Positions 1 through 7,381 are shown, counted from the stretch's first letter. The stretch: DNA of 32,514 bases from an uncultured Bacteroidales bacterium (GCA_946055775.1 CAMGHE010000013.1:1-32514), one strand, 5' to 3'. Numbers and translations: made by a program. Notes: generated by a model from the sequence alone, not told the origin.

Positions 1-355
1 CGGCCAGGTCGATGGCCGTCGCCTTCTCAAACGACAGGTCGATGTTGGCCTTCGAGGCCGACACCAGGGCGTGCACCACGCGCTGCACATGTCCGCCCGT
101 CATGTAGTGGGCCTCGAGGTTGTCGCGCGTGATGTGCGAGAGGCCCGCCTTGTGCGCCTCGATGAGCGAGGGGACGATGATTTGTGGCGGCACGTTGCGG
201 ATGCGCATCAGGAAGAGTTGCATCAGCGAGATTTTTACGCCTGACACCTTGGCCGAGAGCCAGAGGAAGAAGGGCACGAAGTGGAAGAAGATGGCAAGGG
301 CCAGGATGGCGCCCACCACGATGATGACCGGCAGTAAAGCAGAAAGTTCGTTCAT
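1..355 (-). CDS. floA: Flotillin-like protein FloA, N-terminal part (cut by window edge)
   Basis: The reading frame starts at an ATG at 355 and runs off the left edge, so 118 residues are visible of a family usually about 320-330 long. It begins MNELSALLPVIIVVGAIL, one hydrophobic membrane hairpin, followed by FFLWLSAKVSGVKISLMQLF, and continues with RIRNVPPQIIVPSLIEAHKAG and the SPFH-type stretch SHITRDNLEAHYMTGGHVQRVV. These are characteristic of bacterial FloA (formerly YqfA/UPF0365). FloA assembles on membrane microdomains and scaffolds membrane protein complexes. The WYL regulator gene ends 34 bases upstream on the same strand, so the two may be co-transcribed. An NfeD-type partner, common beside floA, is not seen in this window. 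The identification is confident; the C-terminal coiled-coil region lies outside. Confidence 0.93.
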   Translation of the reverse strand, partial: MNELSALLPVIIVVGAILALAIFFHFVPFFLWLSAKVSGVKISLMQLFLMRIRNVPPQIIVPSLIEAHKAGLSHITRDNLEAHYMTGGHVQRVVHALVSASKANIDLSFEKATAIDLA

Positions 356-389
356 GGCAGTAGAAGGTTAGGGGAAAGTGAATGGATGT

Positions 390-1238
390 TTATTCGTTGG
401 CCAGCGTCGCTATGGCAGCCGCTCGCCGGCCAATCTCGTGTCTCAGTGGTGCCGGCTCCTCCACGCAGAGGTCCGGTCCGAAGGCCAGCAGTTGGCCCAC
501 CAGGTCGGGCGTCACCGCCATGTGTAGCGTGAAGCGCGTGTCGCTGCCCGGGAGCGGCTGCTGACTGGGGTGTAGGGGCCGCTGTTGCAGATAGGCCACC
601 ATGCGCGGCGTCATGGCGCGCACCACCAGGCGTTCCGCGTGCCATTCCGGTCCGCCGAAGGCTCCGAAACTGTCTGCAAACCATCTCTTGACCGTTTCCT
701 CGGCCGTGCGCCGGAAGGTGCCCCCCTGCATGTCGAGCGCCGTGATGCGGTCGAGGGCGAAGGTGCGCAAGGCGCTGTGGTGGCTGCTGTAGCCCACGAC
801 GTAGCACAGTCCGTGAATCTGCTTCACCACATAGGGGCAGAGCCAGGTGTCGTAGGCCTCCTTGGCCGGCGGAGCATAGGTCATGACGAGGCGTTTGCGG
901 TCTAACACCGCCGTCACCATGAGGGGTAGCCAGCGTGCCCCCGGCGTGTCGGTCTCGGGCGTGGTGGGCGTTGTGGCGGTCCCTGGCTCCTGCCCGATGA
1001 TGCGGAAGATGCTGTTCGTTTCGCCCGTGGCCCCCGCCTGCAGGCGATAGACGTCGCCCGTGCGTTCCACCTCTATGCCGAAGCGGTCGGCCAGATAACG
1101 GCAGTTGTCGTAGAACGTGCTCGGCGCCATGGCCCGTCCGCGGTCGTCCTCGTCGCGCCAGGCGTCGAGGATGGCCATGCGGGTCATCCCTTGCGGGTGG
1201 TTGTTGAGCAGGCGTGCCAGCCAAATGCACTTGTTCAT
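390..1238 (-). CDS. WYL-domain transcriptional regulator (YafY/PafC type)
   Basis: This 282-residue protein starts at MNKCIWLARLL (ATG at 1238). An in-frame TTG at 1298 lies inside the TACCTTTG -7 promoter box and cannot be the start. The N-terminal part (about residues 1-75: LARLLNNHPQG, STFYDNCRYLADRFGIEVER) is a winged helix-turn-helix of the kind that precedes WYL domains. The middle (VLDRKRLVMTYAPP, TWLCPYVVKQIHGLCYVVGY, LRTFALDRITAL) is the WYL ligand-sensing fold, although the literal W-Y-L triplet is altered. The tail (VKRWFADSFGAFGGPEWHAERLVVR and onward) fits the WYL C-terminal extension. Such proteins bind nucleic acid or nucleotide ligands and control stress, DNA-damage or defence genes. 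The regulated genes here are unknown; floA follows 34 bases downstream and may share its transcript. Confidence 0.85.
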   Translation of the reverse strand: MNKCIWLARLLNNHPQGMTRMAILDAWRDEDDRGRAMAPSTFYDNCRYLADRFGIEVERTGDVYRLQAGATGETNSIFRIIGQEPGTATTPTTPETDTPGARWLPLMVTAVLDRKRLVMTYAPPAKEAYDTWLCPYVVKQIHGLCYVVGYSSHHSALRTFALDRITALDMQGGTFRRTAEETVKRWFADSFGAFGGPEWHAERLVVRAMTPRMVAYLQQRPLHPSQQPLPGSDTRFTLHMAVTPDLVGQLLAFGPDLCVEEPAPLRHEIGRRAAAIATLANE

Positions 1239-1295
1239 GGGCTGAGGAGTGTGGGAAGGGTTGTGGTGGGTGTGTCCGGAGGGTAGGGCTGAGGG

Positions 1296-1303
1296 CAAAG
1301 GTA
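1296..1303 (-). promoter_or_regulatory. Promoter -7 box for the WYL regulator
   Basis: On the minus strand this reads TACCTTTG, a full match to the Bacteroidota TAnnTTTG -7 element. The nearest TTTG (1331-1328) is 24 bases upstream, longer than the preferred 19-21, so the -33 element is weak. Transcription would start near 1289, giving a leader of about 50 bases to the ATG at 1238. Confidence 0.6.
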
Positions 1304-1338
1304 CATAATAAAAGTCAGACGGCCGCCCAAACGTCCCG

Positions 1339-1971
1339 TCAGAAATAGTTGACTCGGTAGTGCTGGCGCGCCAGGCGCTGCTCGTACGAGAGGATGAGCA
1401 GGTCGTGCAGGTCGAACACCACGCGGCAGCGCGGCGGCATCTCGTGGCCCATCTCGCGGCGTAGCCACTGCAGCGGCCTTGCCACCACCACCAGAGCGCC
1501 GTCCGCCGCCCGTTGGTCAGCCTCGGTCAGACGCTGGCGCAGGGCGTCGGCGTCGAGGGCGGCCGCATCAATGTAAGCCCACTGCAAAGCGTTGGCACCG
1601 CACAGCGTATGGCTGTTCGCTCTGCCGGCGATTGCTTCGTCGCCGTCGCTCCGCGCCGCCGGACAAGCCGCCTGCACGCAGGCCGTGACCAACCGCTCTT
1701 CCGTGGGCGCTGCCCACACCGCCATCTGGCGCACGCCGGCCGCGTTGGCCAGGCGGAAGAGCAGGCGGTAGTCGCGTGGGCGCAGGACAGCCTGCGGCGT
1801 GGCCGCTATCAGGGCGTCGAGGGCGGCATAGGCGTAGTAGGTGCCACGCTCATACACCACGTCGCGCACCATGCCGTAGGCGTAGGGCGAGTGGATGCCG
1901 TAGCCGCAGCGGTGGTGCAGGTGGCAGAGATAGCGGACGGTGCGCCGCACGATGTCGGGGACGAGGTTCAA
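1339..1971 (-). CDS. Short methyltransferase-like protein of the Bacteroidota 'GIHSP' family
   Basis: The 210-residue protein has the N-terminal signature RYLCHLHHRCGYGIHSPYAYGMV. This is typical of Bacteroidota proteins annotated as class I SAM-dependent methyltransferases, usually somewhat longer (about 230-260 residues). The middle (LLFRLANAAGVRQMAVWAAPTEE) corresponds to the methyltransferase first strand, but the usual glycine-rich SAM loop is not recognisable. The later WAYIDAAAL matches the acidic 'FIDA' strand, and the end (VVFDLHDLLILSYEQRLARQHYRVNYF) matches the family C-terminus. It may be a non-catalytic or degenerate member. The first in-frame start is TTG at 1971; no ATG lies upstream, and a GTG at residue 8 is an alternative. 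It follows the LtaS-like gene by 60 bases on the same strand and probably shares its transcript. Substrate unknown. Confidence 0.7.
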   Translation of the reverse strand: MNLVPDIVRRTVRYLCHLHHRCGYGIHSPYAYGMVRDVVYERGTYYAYAALDALIAATPQAVLRPRDYRLLFRLANAAGVRQMAVWAAPTEERLVTACVQAACPAARSDGDEAIAGRANSHTLCGANALQWAYIDAAALDADALRQRLTEADQRAADGALVVVARPLQWLRREMGHEMPPRCRVVFDLHDLLILSYEQRLARQHYRVNYF

Positions 1972-2031
1972 GCGGGAGAGAGGGAGAAAAATGGGGAAAC
2001 AGGTGGGAGAAAAGGGCTCGAGATGCCTTCT

Positions 2032-3876
2032 TTAGCGCAGTCCCAGGTCGTCGTAGATGGTCTGTAGGAAGGCTTTGGCATTGTCGGCGCGGATGGCCGA
2101 GGGTGCAGGCTGCTCCATGCTGATGCTTACGGGCTTGGTCATCAGGTTGAGCACGGTCTGCCCCGTACTGTCCATATACCACAGTCCCTCGGGCCACGAA
2201 TAGACCGCCGAGGGGTGCGTGTAACTACGGCTCAGCACGTCGCGGCTGAAGCGGAAGTCGTTGTGGCGGAAGCCCAGTTGGCCCAGGAGCGTCGCCGGCA
2301 GGTCGGTCTGGTTACACAACGTGGCGATGCGGCGTGGCGCGCGTATGGCGCCGCCGGTCCATATCAGGGGGATGCGCGTGCGGCGCAGCGACTCGTGGCC
2401 CTCGCCCGCCGGATATTCAATGCCGTGGTCGGGCAGGATGACCACCAGCGTGCTGTCCCACGTTGCCGTCTGGCGCAGGCGGTCGAGGAAGTGTCCTAGG
2501 CAGTGGTCCAGATAGGCCATGCCGTTGGCCATCTTGTCGTCGGGGAAAGCATCGTAGGGCACCACCCACGGTTCGTGGCTGGCCAGGGTGAGCATGGCCA
2601 GATGCCAGGGCTGCTGCTTGGGCTGCGTGGTGACCAGGTCGTACAGGCGGTCGAAGACGATGCTGTCCGTCACGCCCCAGTTGTGCGTACGGCGTTCCTC
2701 CGCGCTGAACGAGGTGTCGCCCCATGTCTGCCGGTAGCCCGTGGCCATGAGGTAGCCGTTGGTGTTGGTAAAGTTGATGTCGCCGCCATAGAGGAAGCCC
2801 GTGGTGTAGCCCTCGCGGGCCAGGGCGCCGGCGATGGACGGCAGGGTGGCCGCCTGGCGCGGCAGTTTCATCACGCTCAGGTCGGGGAAGGACGGGTAGC
2901 CGCTCAGGGCGCATACCGTACCGCGGTCTGTGCGGAACGAGTTGGCGTAACACTGCGTGAAGCATACGCCCTCGTCGCAGAGTCGGTTGAGCGTGGGCGT
3001 GATGCGGGCGTCGGCCAGCGAGTCGATGCCGTGGACGAACGAGGCGCCGCAGCCCTCCATGAGGATGAGTAGGACGTTCGGCCGCTCGACGGTCAGGAGC
3101 GTGTCAGTCGGGATGCTCTGCGTGTTGTAGCCCAGGTCGGCGAAGCGGCGGGCGCATTCGTCGTCGGGGAAGAAGTTGTACTGCGCAGAGAAGTCCTTGC
3201 TCTTTGCCATCGACGACAGCAGACTGAACGCGGGGTTGACCGCCGCGTGGTTCAAGAACTGCTCCTGCGAGAAATAGGCCGTGCCCACGTTGGCCGTGCT
3301 CTTTCCCACACCCCCACGGATGCCGAGGAACAGCAGGCCGCCGAGCACGATGGCGCCGCCTGTGGCCGCCAGACGCTGCCGCCAGGGCAGGCGCTCCAAC
3401 GGCCGGCGCGGGCACTGTCGGCGCAGGGCCATCACCAGGGCCGTGGCCACCGCTACCACCGTCAGCGTTGCCCCCACGAGGTAGAGCCACGAGACGCTCG
3501 CCGCGGCGCCCTTGGGCGAGTCGAGATAGGTGAAGATGGTGCCGTCGATGGGGAAGCCCCAGAAGGCGTACAGACATTGGTTGGCCACGCCGATGAGGGC
3601 CAGCAGCGCGCCCACCACCACGGCATAGGTGGTGTAGATGCGGCGCAGCCAGAGCGGCGCGATGGGCACGAAGAGGCTCACCAGCAGCAGGAGCCAGAGC
3701 GGCGCGGTGAGGTAGCCCGCAGTGGCGATGTCGAGCGTCAGCCCGTGCCACCATACGGCGCCCCACTGCAGGGGGTTGAAGTGCTCGCCGATGAGGAGGA
3801 AGGTCACCTTCATGATGAGGAAGAAGGCCAGCAGCACGCCGAAGTGGCGCAGGAGGAAGAAGAGACGGGAAAGCAT
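2032..3876 (-). CDS. LTA synthase-family membrane sulfatase/phosphoglycerol transferase-like protein
   Basis: This is a 614-residue protein starting at MLSRLFFLLRHFG (ATG at 3876). The frame is open further upstream, but that extension overlaps ribD and lacks family similarity. About five membrane helices lie at residues 7-29, 50-71, 79-100, 128-150 and 170-187, followed by a sulfatase/alkaline-phosphatase-fold domain. That domain has PNVLLILMEGCGASF with metal ligand E274, the SFRTDRGT motif with the presumed nucleophile T316, and ILPDHGIEYP with D483-H484 as metal ligands. The layout matches the LtaS/MdoB/OpgB superfamily, which transfers phosphoglycerol or phosphoethanolamine groups outside the inner membrane. 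Gram-negative Bacteroidota have no lipoteichoic acid, so the acceptor is probably a glycan or lipid and is not known. It lies 80 bases downstream of ribD and 60 upstream of the GIHSP-family gene. Confidence 0.88.
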   Translation of the reverse strand: MLSRLFFLLRHFGVLLAFFLIMKVTFLLIGEHFNPLQWGAVWWHGLTLDIATAGYLTAPLWLLLLVSLFVPIAPLWLRRIYTTYAVVVGALLALIGVANQCLYAFWGFPIDGTIFTYLDSPKGAAASVSWLYLVGATLTVVAVATALVMALRRQCPRRPLERLPWRQRLAATGGAIVLGGLLFLGIRGGVGKSTANVGTAYFSQEQFLNHAAVNPAFSLLSSMAKSKDFSAQYNFFPDDECARRFADLGYNTQSIPTDTLLTVERPNVLLILMEGCGASFVHGIDSLADARITPTLNRLCDEGVCFTQCYANSFRTDRGTVCALSGYPSFPDLSVMKLPRQAATLPSIAGALAREGYTTGFLYGGDINFTNTNGYLMATGYRQTWGDTSFSAEERRTHNWGVTDSIVFDRLYDLVTTQPKQQPWHLAMLTLASHEPWVVPYDAFPDDKMANGMAYLDHCLGHFLDRLRQTATWDSTLVVILPDHGIEYPAGEGHESLRRTRIPLIWTGGAIRAPRRIATLCNQTDLPATLLGQLGFRHNDFRFSRDVLSRSYTHPSAVYSWPEGLWYMDSTGQTVLNLMTKPVSISMEQPAPSAIRADNAKAFLQTIYDDLGLR

Positions 3877-3891
3877 GGTTGTGGATGCAGA

Positions 3892-3930
3892 GGAAAGAGC
3901 AGTTGGGAAAGAGCAGTTGGGAGAGAGCAG
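3892..3930. repeat. 14-bp tandem repeat, about 2.8 copies, upstream of the LtaS-like gene
   Basis: GGAAAGAGCAGTTG occurs at 3892-3905 and again, perfectly, at 3906-3919. A third, diverged copy (GGAGAGAGCAG...) follows to about 3930. The array fills about half of the gap between ribD and the LtaS-like start and would lie in the leader of the latter. Replication slippage could change its copy number and so its distance to the start codon. Confidence 0.8.
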
Positions 3931-3956
3931 AACGTATGTGCAGCAGCCTTTTGGTG

Positions 3957-4967
3957 CTAATCGCTGTTGCGCCAGTGGCGGTAGGCCGTGCCCCAATGGG
4001 TTTCGTTCTCGCAGGGCACGCCGACGGGCATCTTGGGCATGGGCACGCCCTCGCCCAGGACGGTGGGGGCACATTCTTCCCACGCCTCGTCCCAGAGGCC
4101 CCGGTCGATGAAACTCTGTAGCGTGCGTTCGCCGCCCTCCACCAGGAGCGACTGCACACCGGCCTGGCTCAGCGCCGCCAGCGCGGTGTCGATGTCGGCA
4201 TAGGCGGTCCACCCTGCGGGCAGTTCGTCCATATCCACCGCTCCCAGCACGATGCGCATGGGGTCGTTGCCCGCCCAGTGGCGCACGGTGAGGGCCGGGC
4301 GGTCCAGCCGCAGCGTGGCGTGGCCCACGAGGATGGCCTGGTGCATGGCCCGCAGACGGTGGACGCGCAGCAGGGTGCGCGGTGACGAGAGGTGGGCTGC
4401 CGGTCCTTCGTCGGCCGACATGCGCCAGCGGTCAATGAAACCGTCGGCCGAGGCGGCCCATTTCAGCGTGATGTAGGGCCGGCCCATCGTCTGGCAGGTG
4501 AAGAAGCGACTGTTGAGGGCGCGGCAGTCGGCTTCGCGCACACCCACCACCACGTCGATGCCGGCGCGCCGCAGGATGTCGATGCCGCGGCCGCTGACGC
4601 GGGCGAAGGGGTCGATGCAGCCCACGACGACGCGGCCGATGCCCGTCCGCACGATCAGTTCGGCGCAGGGCGGCGTGCGGCCGTAGTGGGCACAGGGCTC
4701 CAGACTGACGTAGAGCGTGCTGTCTTTCAGCAGCGGCCGGTCGGCCGGTTGTACGGCGCGGATGGCATTGACCTCGGCGTGCTCACGACCGCAGCGGGCA
4801 TGGTAGCCTTCGCCCAGGATGCGGCTGTCGTGCACGATGACGGCGCCCACCATCGGATTGGGCGGCGCACCGGCTGCCCCGGCGCGGGCCAACTGCAGGC
4901 AGCGGTCCATCCATTTCTTGTCGGCCGGCATCGGCGTCGGCCCATTATTTTCGTACATTTGCATCAT
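3957..4967 (-). CDS. ribD: Riboflavin biosynthesis bifunctional deaminase/reductase RibD
   Basis: The protein has 336 residues, slightly shorter than the usual 360 or so. The N-terminal half is a cytidine-deaminase fold with the zinc ligands in REHAEVNAI (H63, E65 catalytic) and EPCAHYGRTPPC (C92, C101). The C-terminal half is the reductase: RPYITLKWAASADGFI, AILVGHATLRLDRPALTVR and LLVEGGERTLQSFI. It deaminates and then reduces the pyrimidine intermediate made from GTP in riboflavin synthesis. The start is one of MM at 4967/4964 or the M at 4958. It diverges from prmC across only 35 bases and is followed by the LtaS-like gene at 80 bases, so it probably heads that leftward unit. A ribD-prmC pairing is common in Bacteroidales. 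Confidence 0.95.
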   Translation of the reverse strand: MMQMYENNGPTPMPADKKWMDRCLQLARAGAAGAPPNPMVGAVIVHDSRILGEGYHARCGREHAEVNAIRAVQPADRPLLKDSTLYVSLEPCAHYGRTPPCAELIVRTGIGRVVVGCIDPFARVSGRGIDILRRAGIDVVVGVREADCRALNSRFFTCQTMGRPYITLKWAASADGFIDRWRMSADEGPAAHLSSPRTLLRVHRLRAMHQAILVGHATLRLDRPALTVRHWAGNDPMRIVLGAVDMDELPAGWTAYADIDTALAALSQAGVQSLLVEGGERTLQSFIDRGLWDEAWEECAPTVLGEGVPMPKMPVGVPCENETHWGTAYRHWRNSD

Positions 4968-5002
4968 CGTCAGTCTCTATACCTACTTTATATATATAAG
5001 GA

Positions 5003-5896
5003 ATGTCTCCCTACTACCAACTCCTGCGCCGGGCCGCCAGTGCCTGGCATGATGCCGGCGAAGCCCGGAGCATAGCCCTGCTGGTCCTTGACGAAGGCTT
5101 CGGCGTGGCAGCGGTGGATGTCTATGCCGACAAAGTTAGGCATTTTTCAGAAGAGGAATGCCATCGTCTGGAAAATATCGCCGCCGCTCTGGAGCGCGGC
5201 GAGCCCGTGCAGTATGCCCTTGGTTCGGCCCGTTTCTGCGGCCATTGTTTCGCCGTCACCCCCGCCACCCTCATTCCCCGTCCCGAGACCGAAGGCCTGG
5301 TGGACCTGGCCCTGACCGCTGCGCGCCGCCTGGCATTTCTCCGCCACCCATCTGATGTCCGTCCGTCTGCCGCCCCATTGCGTCTGCTCGATGCCGGCAC
5401 GGGCAGTGGCTGCATTGCCGTCAGTCTGGCCCTGGCCTTAGCGGCCGAGGGCATTGCCGCCGACGTCGAGGCGTGGGACATCAGCGAGGCCGCCCTCGAC
5501 GTGGCGCGCGGCAATGCCGAGGTTCTGGGCGCCGCTGTCCGCTTCGTGCAGGTCGACATCCTGGCGCCGCCCGCCGGCCCGGCGTTCGACCTCATCGTGA
5601 GCAACCCGCCCTATATATGCCGGCACGAGCGTGCGGAGATGGCGCCGCACGTCACGGCCCACGAGCCCGCACTGGCGCTCTTCGTCCCCGACGACGACCC
5701 GCAGCGCTTCTACCGCGCCCTCGCCGCCCTGGCCCATCAGCGCCTCATCAGCGGCGGCACCCTCATGGTCGAGACCCACAGCCGCTATGCCGCCGCCACA
5801 GCGGCCCTCTTTACCGCCGCCGGTCTCCATGACGTGGCCCTCCACACCGACCTCTTCGCCTTGCCCCGCTTCGTCTGCGGCCACCGCGTCTGCTGA
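5003..5896 (+). CDS. prmC: Peptide chain release factor N5-glutamine methyltransferase PrmC
   Basis: This 297-residue enzyme methylates the glutamine of the GGQ loop in release factors RF1/RF2, using S-adenosylmethionine. Visible motifs are the N-terminal helical domain followed by IPRPETE (91-97), the SAM-binding loop DAGTGSG (130-136), the acidic AWDIS strand end (about 158-161) and the catalytic NPPY (201-204). The length matches the family. It diverges from ribD with 35 bases between the starts. That gap contains TTTATATATATAAGG, which could supply a -7 region, but no clear TAnnTTTG is seen, so both promoters must overlap coding sequence or be non-canonical. The gene is GC-rich like the core genome; composition drops sharply just after its stop. 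Confidence 0.95.
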   Translation: MSPYYQLLRRAASAWHDAGEARSIALLVLDEGFGVAAVDVYADKVRHFSEEECHRLENIAAALERGEPVQYALGSARFCGHCFAVTPATLIPRPETEGLVDLALTAARRLAFLRHPSDVRPSAAPLRLLDAGTGSGCIAVSLALALAAEGIAADVEAWDISEAALDVARGNAEVLGAAVRFVQVDILAPPAGPAFDLIVSNPPYICRHERAEMAPHVTAHEPALALFVPDDDPQRFYRALAALAHQRLISGGTLMVETHSRYAAATAALFTAAGLHDVALHTDLFALPRFVCGHRVC

Positions 5897-6051
5897 CCCT
5901 CTACGCCTCCGCAACCAATCGCCACATTTTTCTTGACCCAGGCCCTTACTAATAATTCTGATAGAGGTTACAAATAAGGTTGTTGTGTCATCAAGAGTAT
6001 ATTTCAATACTAAAGCAAAATCGATTTGTTCACTACTAATACACTAAATCC

Positions 6052-6405
6052 ATGAGACATTCTTTCAATTTTTGGGCATTGTTATTCCTTTCACCGATTA
6101 CGCTGGGTATTTATCCCATGGTAAAGTACACCCAAATGGGATATGACATCAAAAATCTGGACGGGAAATACACCTTTCCCTATTGGGTAATGCACCTTTT
6201 CCTATCAGTCATCACCTTTGGCATTTTCCCGCTTATATGGTGGCACAAAATATGCGGGCGCATTGGTGCACTCGGTCCTTCTAATGGTTTTTCGGCCGGT
6301 ACTTTTTGGGGGTGGCAGATTCTTGGAAGCTTCATCATTGTGGGCCCAATCATATTCCTATGGAAACTGTGCCATGCACTGAACTCGCTTCCGAAGAAAG
6401 CGTAA
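6052..6405 (+). CDS. Small DUF4234-like membrane protein
   Basis: The protein has 117 residues with two copies of a hydrophobic motif: LSPITLGIYPMVKYTQ (about 14-29) and LSVITFGIFPLIWWHKIC (about 51-68). A third membrane segment, LGSFIIVGPIIFLWKL, lies at about 92-107. The repeated 'iTlGIyPi-W' pattern is that of DUF4234-type membrane proteins, whose function is unknown. It stands alone: 155 bases after prmC and 405 before the next gene, with no co-directional partner closer. It is markedly AT-richer than its neighbours (23 G/C in the 60 bases from 6061), suggesting horizontal origin or a recently exchanged segment. The upstream TATATTTC (5998-6005) is one base off the -7 consensus but lacks a well-placed -33 box. 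Confidence 0.65.
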   Translation: MRHSFNFWALLFLSPITLGIYPMVKYTQMGYDIKNLDGKYTFPYWVMHLFLSVITFGIFPLIWWHKICGRIGALGPSNGFSAGTFWGWQILGSFIIVGPIIFLWKLCHALNSLPKKA

Positions 6406-6433
6406 ACTTGTAAGTCTGGACGACAACGCATAA

Positions 6434-6575
6434 CCCAACTTCAACGTCAAATACTTTTTCCACCAAATTTTGCTCTGTTTCTCCCACTCGCACCTCGTAA
6501 AGGGTCGAATCTCAGCAACAGCAGTAGGAACGGACCGAAAAATTATTGAAAAAAGTTTTTGGCGTTGAGGTTGGG
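6434..6575. repeat. Imperfect 26-bp inverted repeat bounding a 142-bp segment
   Basis: The arm 6434-6459 begins CCCAACTTCAACG. The arm 6550-6575 ends CGTTGAGGTTGGG. The reverse complement of one matches the other at 23 of 26 positions. Two of the three differences would be G-U pairs in RNA, so a transcript could fold into a long stem with a loop of about 90 bases. Equally, the arms could be terminal inverted repeats of a small non-autonomous element; no flanking target-site duplication is visible. Confidence 0.6.
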
Positions 6576-6739
6576 CTGACGCCCATCCCGATAACATCTG
6601 AAATCCCCCACGCATGTGAGAAAGACACCATAATGGTATGTGGAGTGAAAAGGGACACTATTAAAAAAAACCTGCGACGAACTTTGTCGTTAAACGTATT
6701 TTTCTTGCCGAAGCGTAAGGTTATCTAGTTATAAATCCT

Positions 6740-6747
6740 TAACTTTG
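6740..6747 (+). promoter_or_regulatory. Promoter -7 box for the DUF3575 operon
   Basis: TAACTTTG fits the TAnnTTTG consensus exactly. No clear TTTG lies 19-21 bases upstream, so the -33 part is weak. Transcription would start near 6754, leaving a leader of about 57 bases before the ATG at 6811. An upstream in-frame TTG at 6745 lies inside this box and is excluded as a start. Confidence 0.55.
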
Positions 6748-6810
6748 CCGCCGAAAAGCCGCGAACCGGAAATCCGCGGGTTTCACCCATCCTTGAAGAC
6801 TGCTAAATTT

Positions 6811-7362
6811 ATGACCAAATCTCGAAGTGTGAGAATGCTCCTGGCAGGAGTCGTTCTCTTTTGCTCCTTGACCTTGAGCGCTACGGCCCAGCGCATCGCC
6901 CTGCGCACGAATGGCCTGCTGTGGGCCACGACTACGCCCAACGCGGGCCTCGACGTGCGCCTGTCGCGCTACTACACCCTCACCATCGAGGGCGCCGTCA
7001 ACCCCTTCTCCGTAGGCAACTATAAGATGCACGTTGTGGGTCTGGCGCCCGAACTGCGCTACTGGCACTCGGCACGCCCGGGGGCTGGCCACTTCTTCGG
7101 CGTAGCAGCCGAGGCTGGCGCCTTCGACCTTCAGCTCAACAAGCGCATGCTGAAGGGTCACGCCATAGGTGCCGGTCTGACGTATGGTTACAGCATCCCC
7201 TTGGCCGACCGCTGGAACATAGAGGGCTCGGTAACGCTCGGTGCCCTGCGCATGAAATATAAGAACTACCGCCGCAACCAACAGGAACCTTCCGTTGTGC
7301 AGCCCAGAACCCTGGTCGGCCCCATCAAGGCGGGCATACACATTGTATATATCCTGAAATAA
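6811..7362 (+). CDS. DUF3575-family outer-membrane barrel protein
   Basis: The 183-residue protein starts at MTKSRSVRMLLAGVVLF and has a clear signal peptide ending near SATAQ (about residues 1-27). The mature part has the DUF3575 pattern: IALRTNGLLWATTTPNAGLDV, YYTLTIEGAVNPFSV, APELRYWHSARPGAGHFFGV, GHAIGAGLTYGYSIPLADRWNIE and LGALRMKYKNYR. The alternating strands suit an eight-stranded outer-membrane barrel. In Bacteroidales this family is often found beside DUF3868 proteins in fimbria-related loci; its exact role is not established. The next gene, a DUF3868/OmpA-like protein, follows after 19 bases, matching that pairing. A -7 box lies about 64 bases upstream. GC content returns to the core level here, unlike the flanking AT-rich stretches. 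Confidence 0.82.
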   Translation: MTKSRSVRMLLAGVVLFCSLTLSATAQRIALRTNGLLWATTTPNAGLDVRLSRYYTLTIEGAVNPFSVGNYKMHVVGLAPELRYWHSARPGAGHFFGVAAEAGAFDLQLNKRMLKGHAIGAGLTYGYSIPLADRWNIEGSVTLGALRMKYKNYRRNQQEPSVVQPRTLVGPIKAGIHIVYILK

Positions 7363-7381
7363 CGCCCAACACATAGCCAAT

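Larger units (their letters stand above)
6406..6810. other. AT-rich intergenic region with a large inverted repeat and a promoter box
   Basis: These 405 bases hold no credible gene. They contain an imperfect inverted repeat (6434-6459 against 6550-6575), a small palindrome ACCATAATGGT (6627-6637), an A-tract (6663-6670), and a TAACTTTG -7 box (6740-6747) for the downstream operon. Short frames present on either strand have no recognisable protein features. Confidence 0.6.

Noticed and set aside
6496-6520. tRNA T-loop-like text (GGGTCGAATCTCAG)
   Set aside because: No acceptor, D or anticodon stems can be built around it on either strand.
6358-6615. Small open frames on both strands between the DUF4234-like and DUF3575 genes
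   Set aside because: They span the inverted repeat, lack recognisable domains or starts with promoters, and overlap the end of the DUF4234-like gene.
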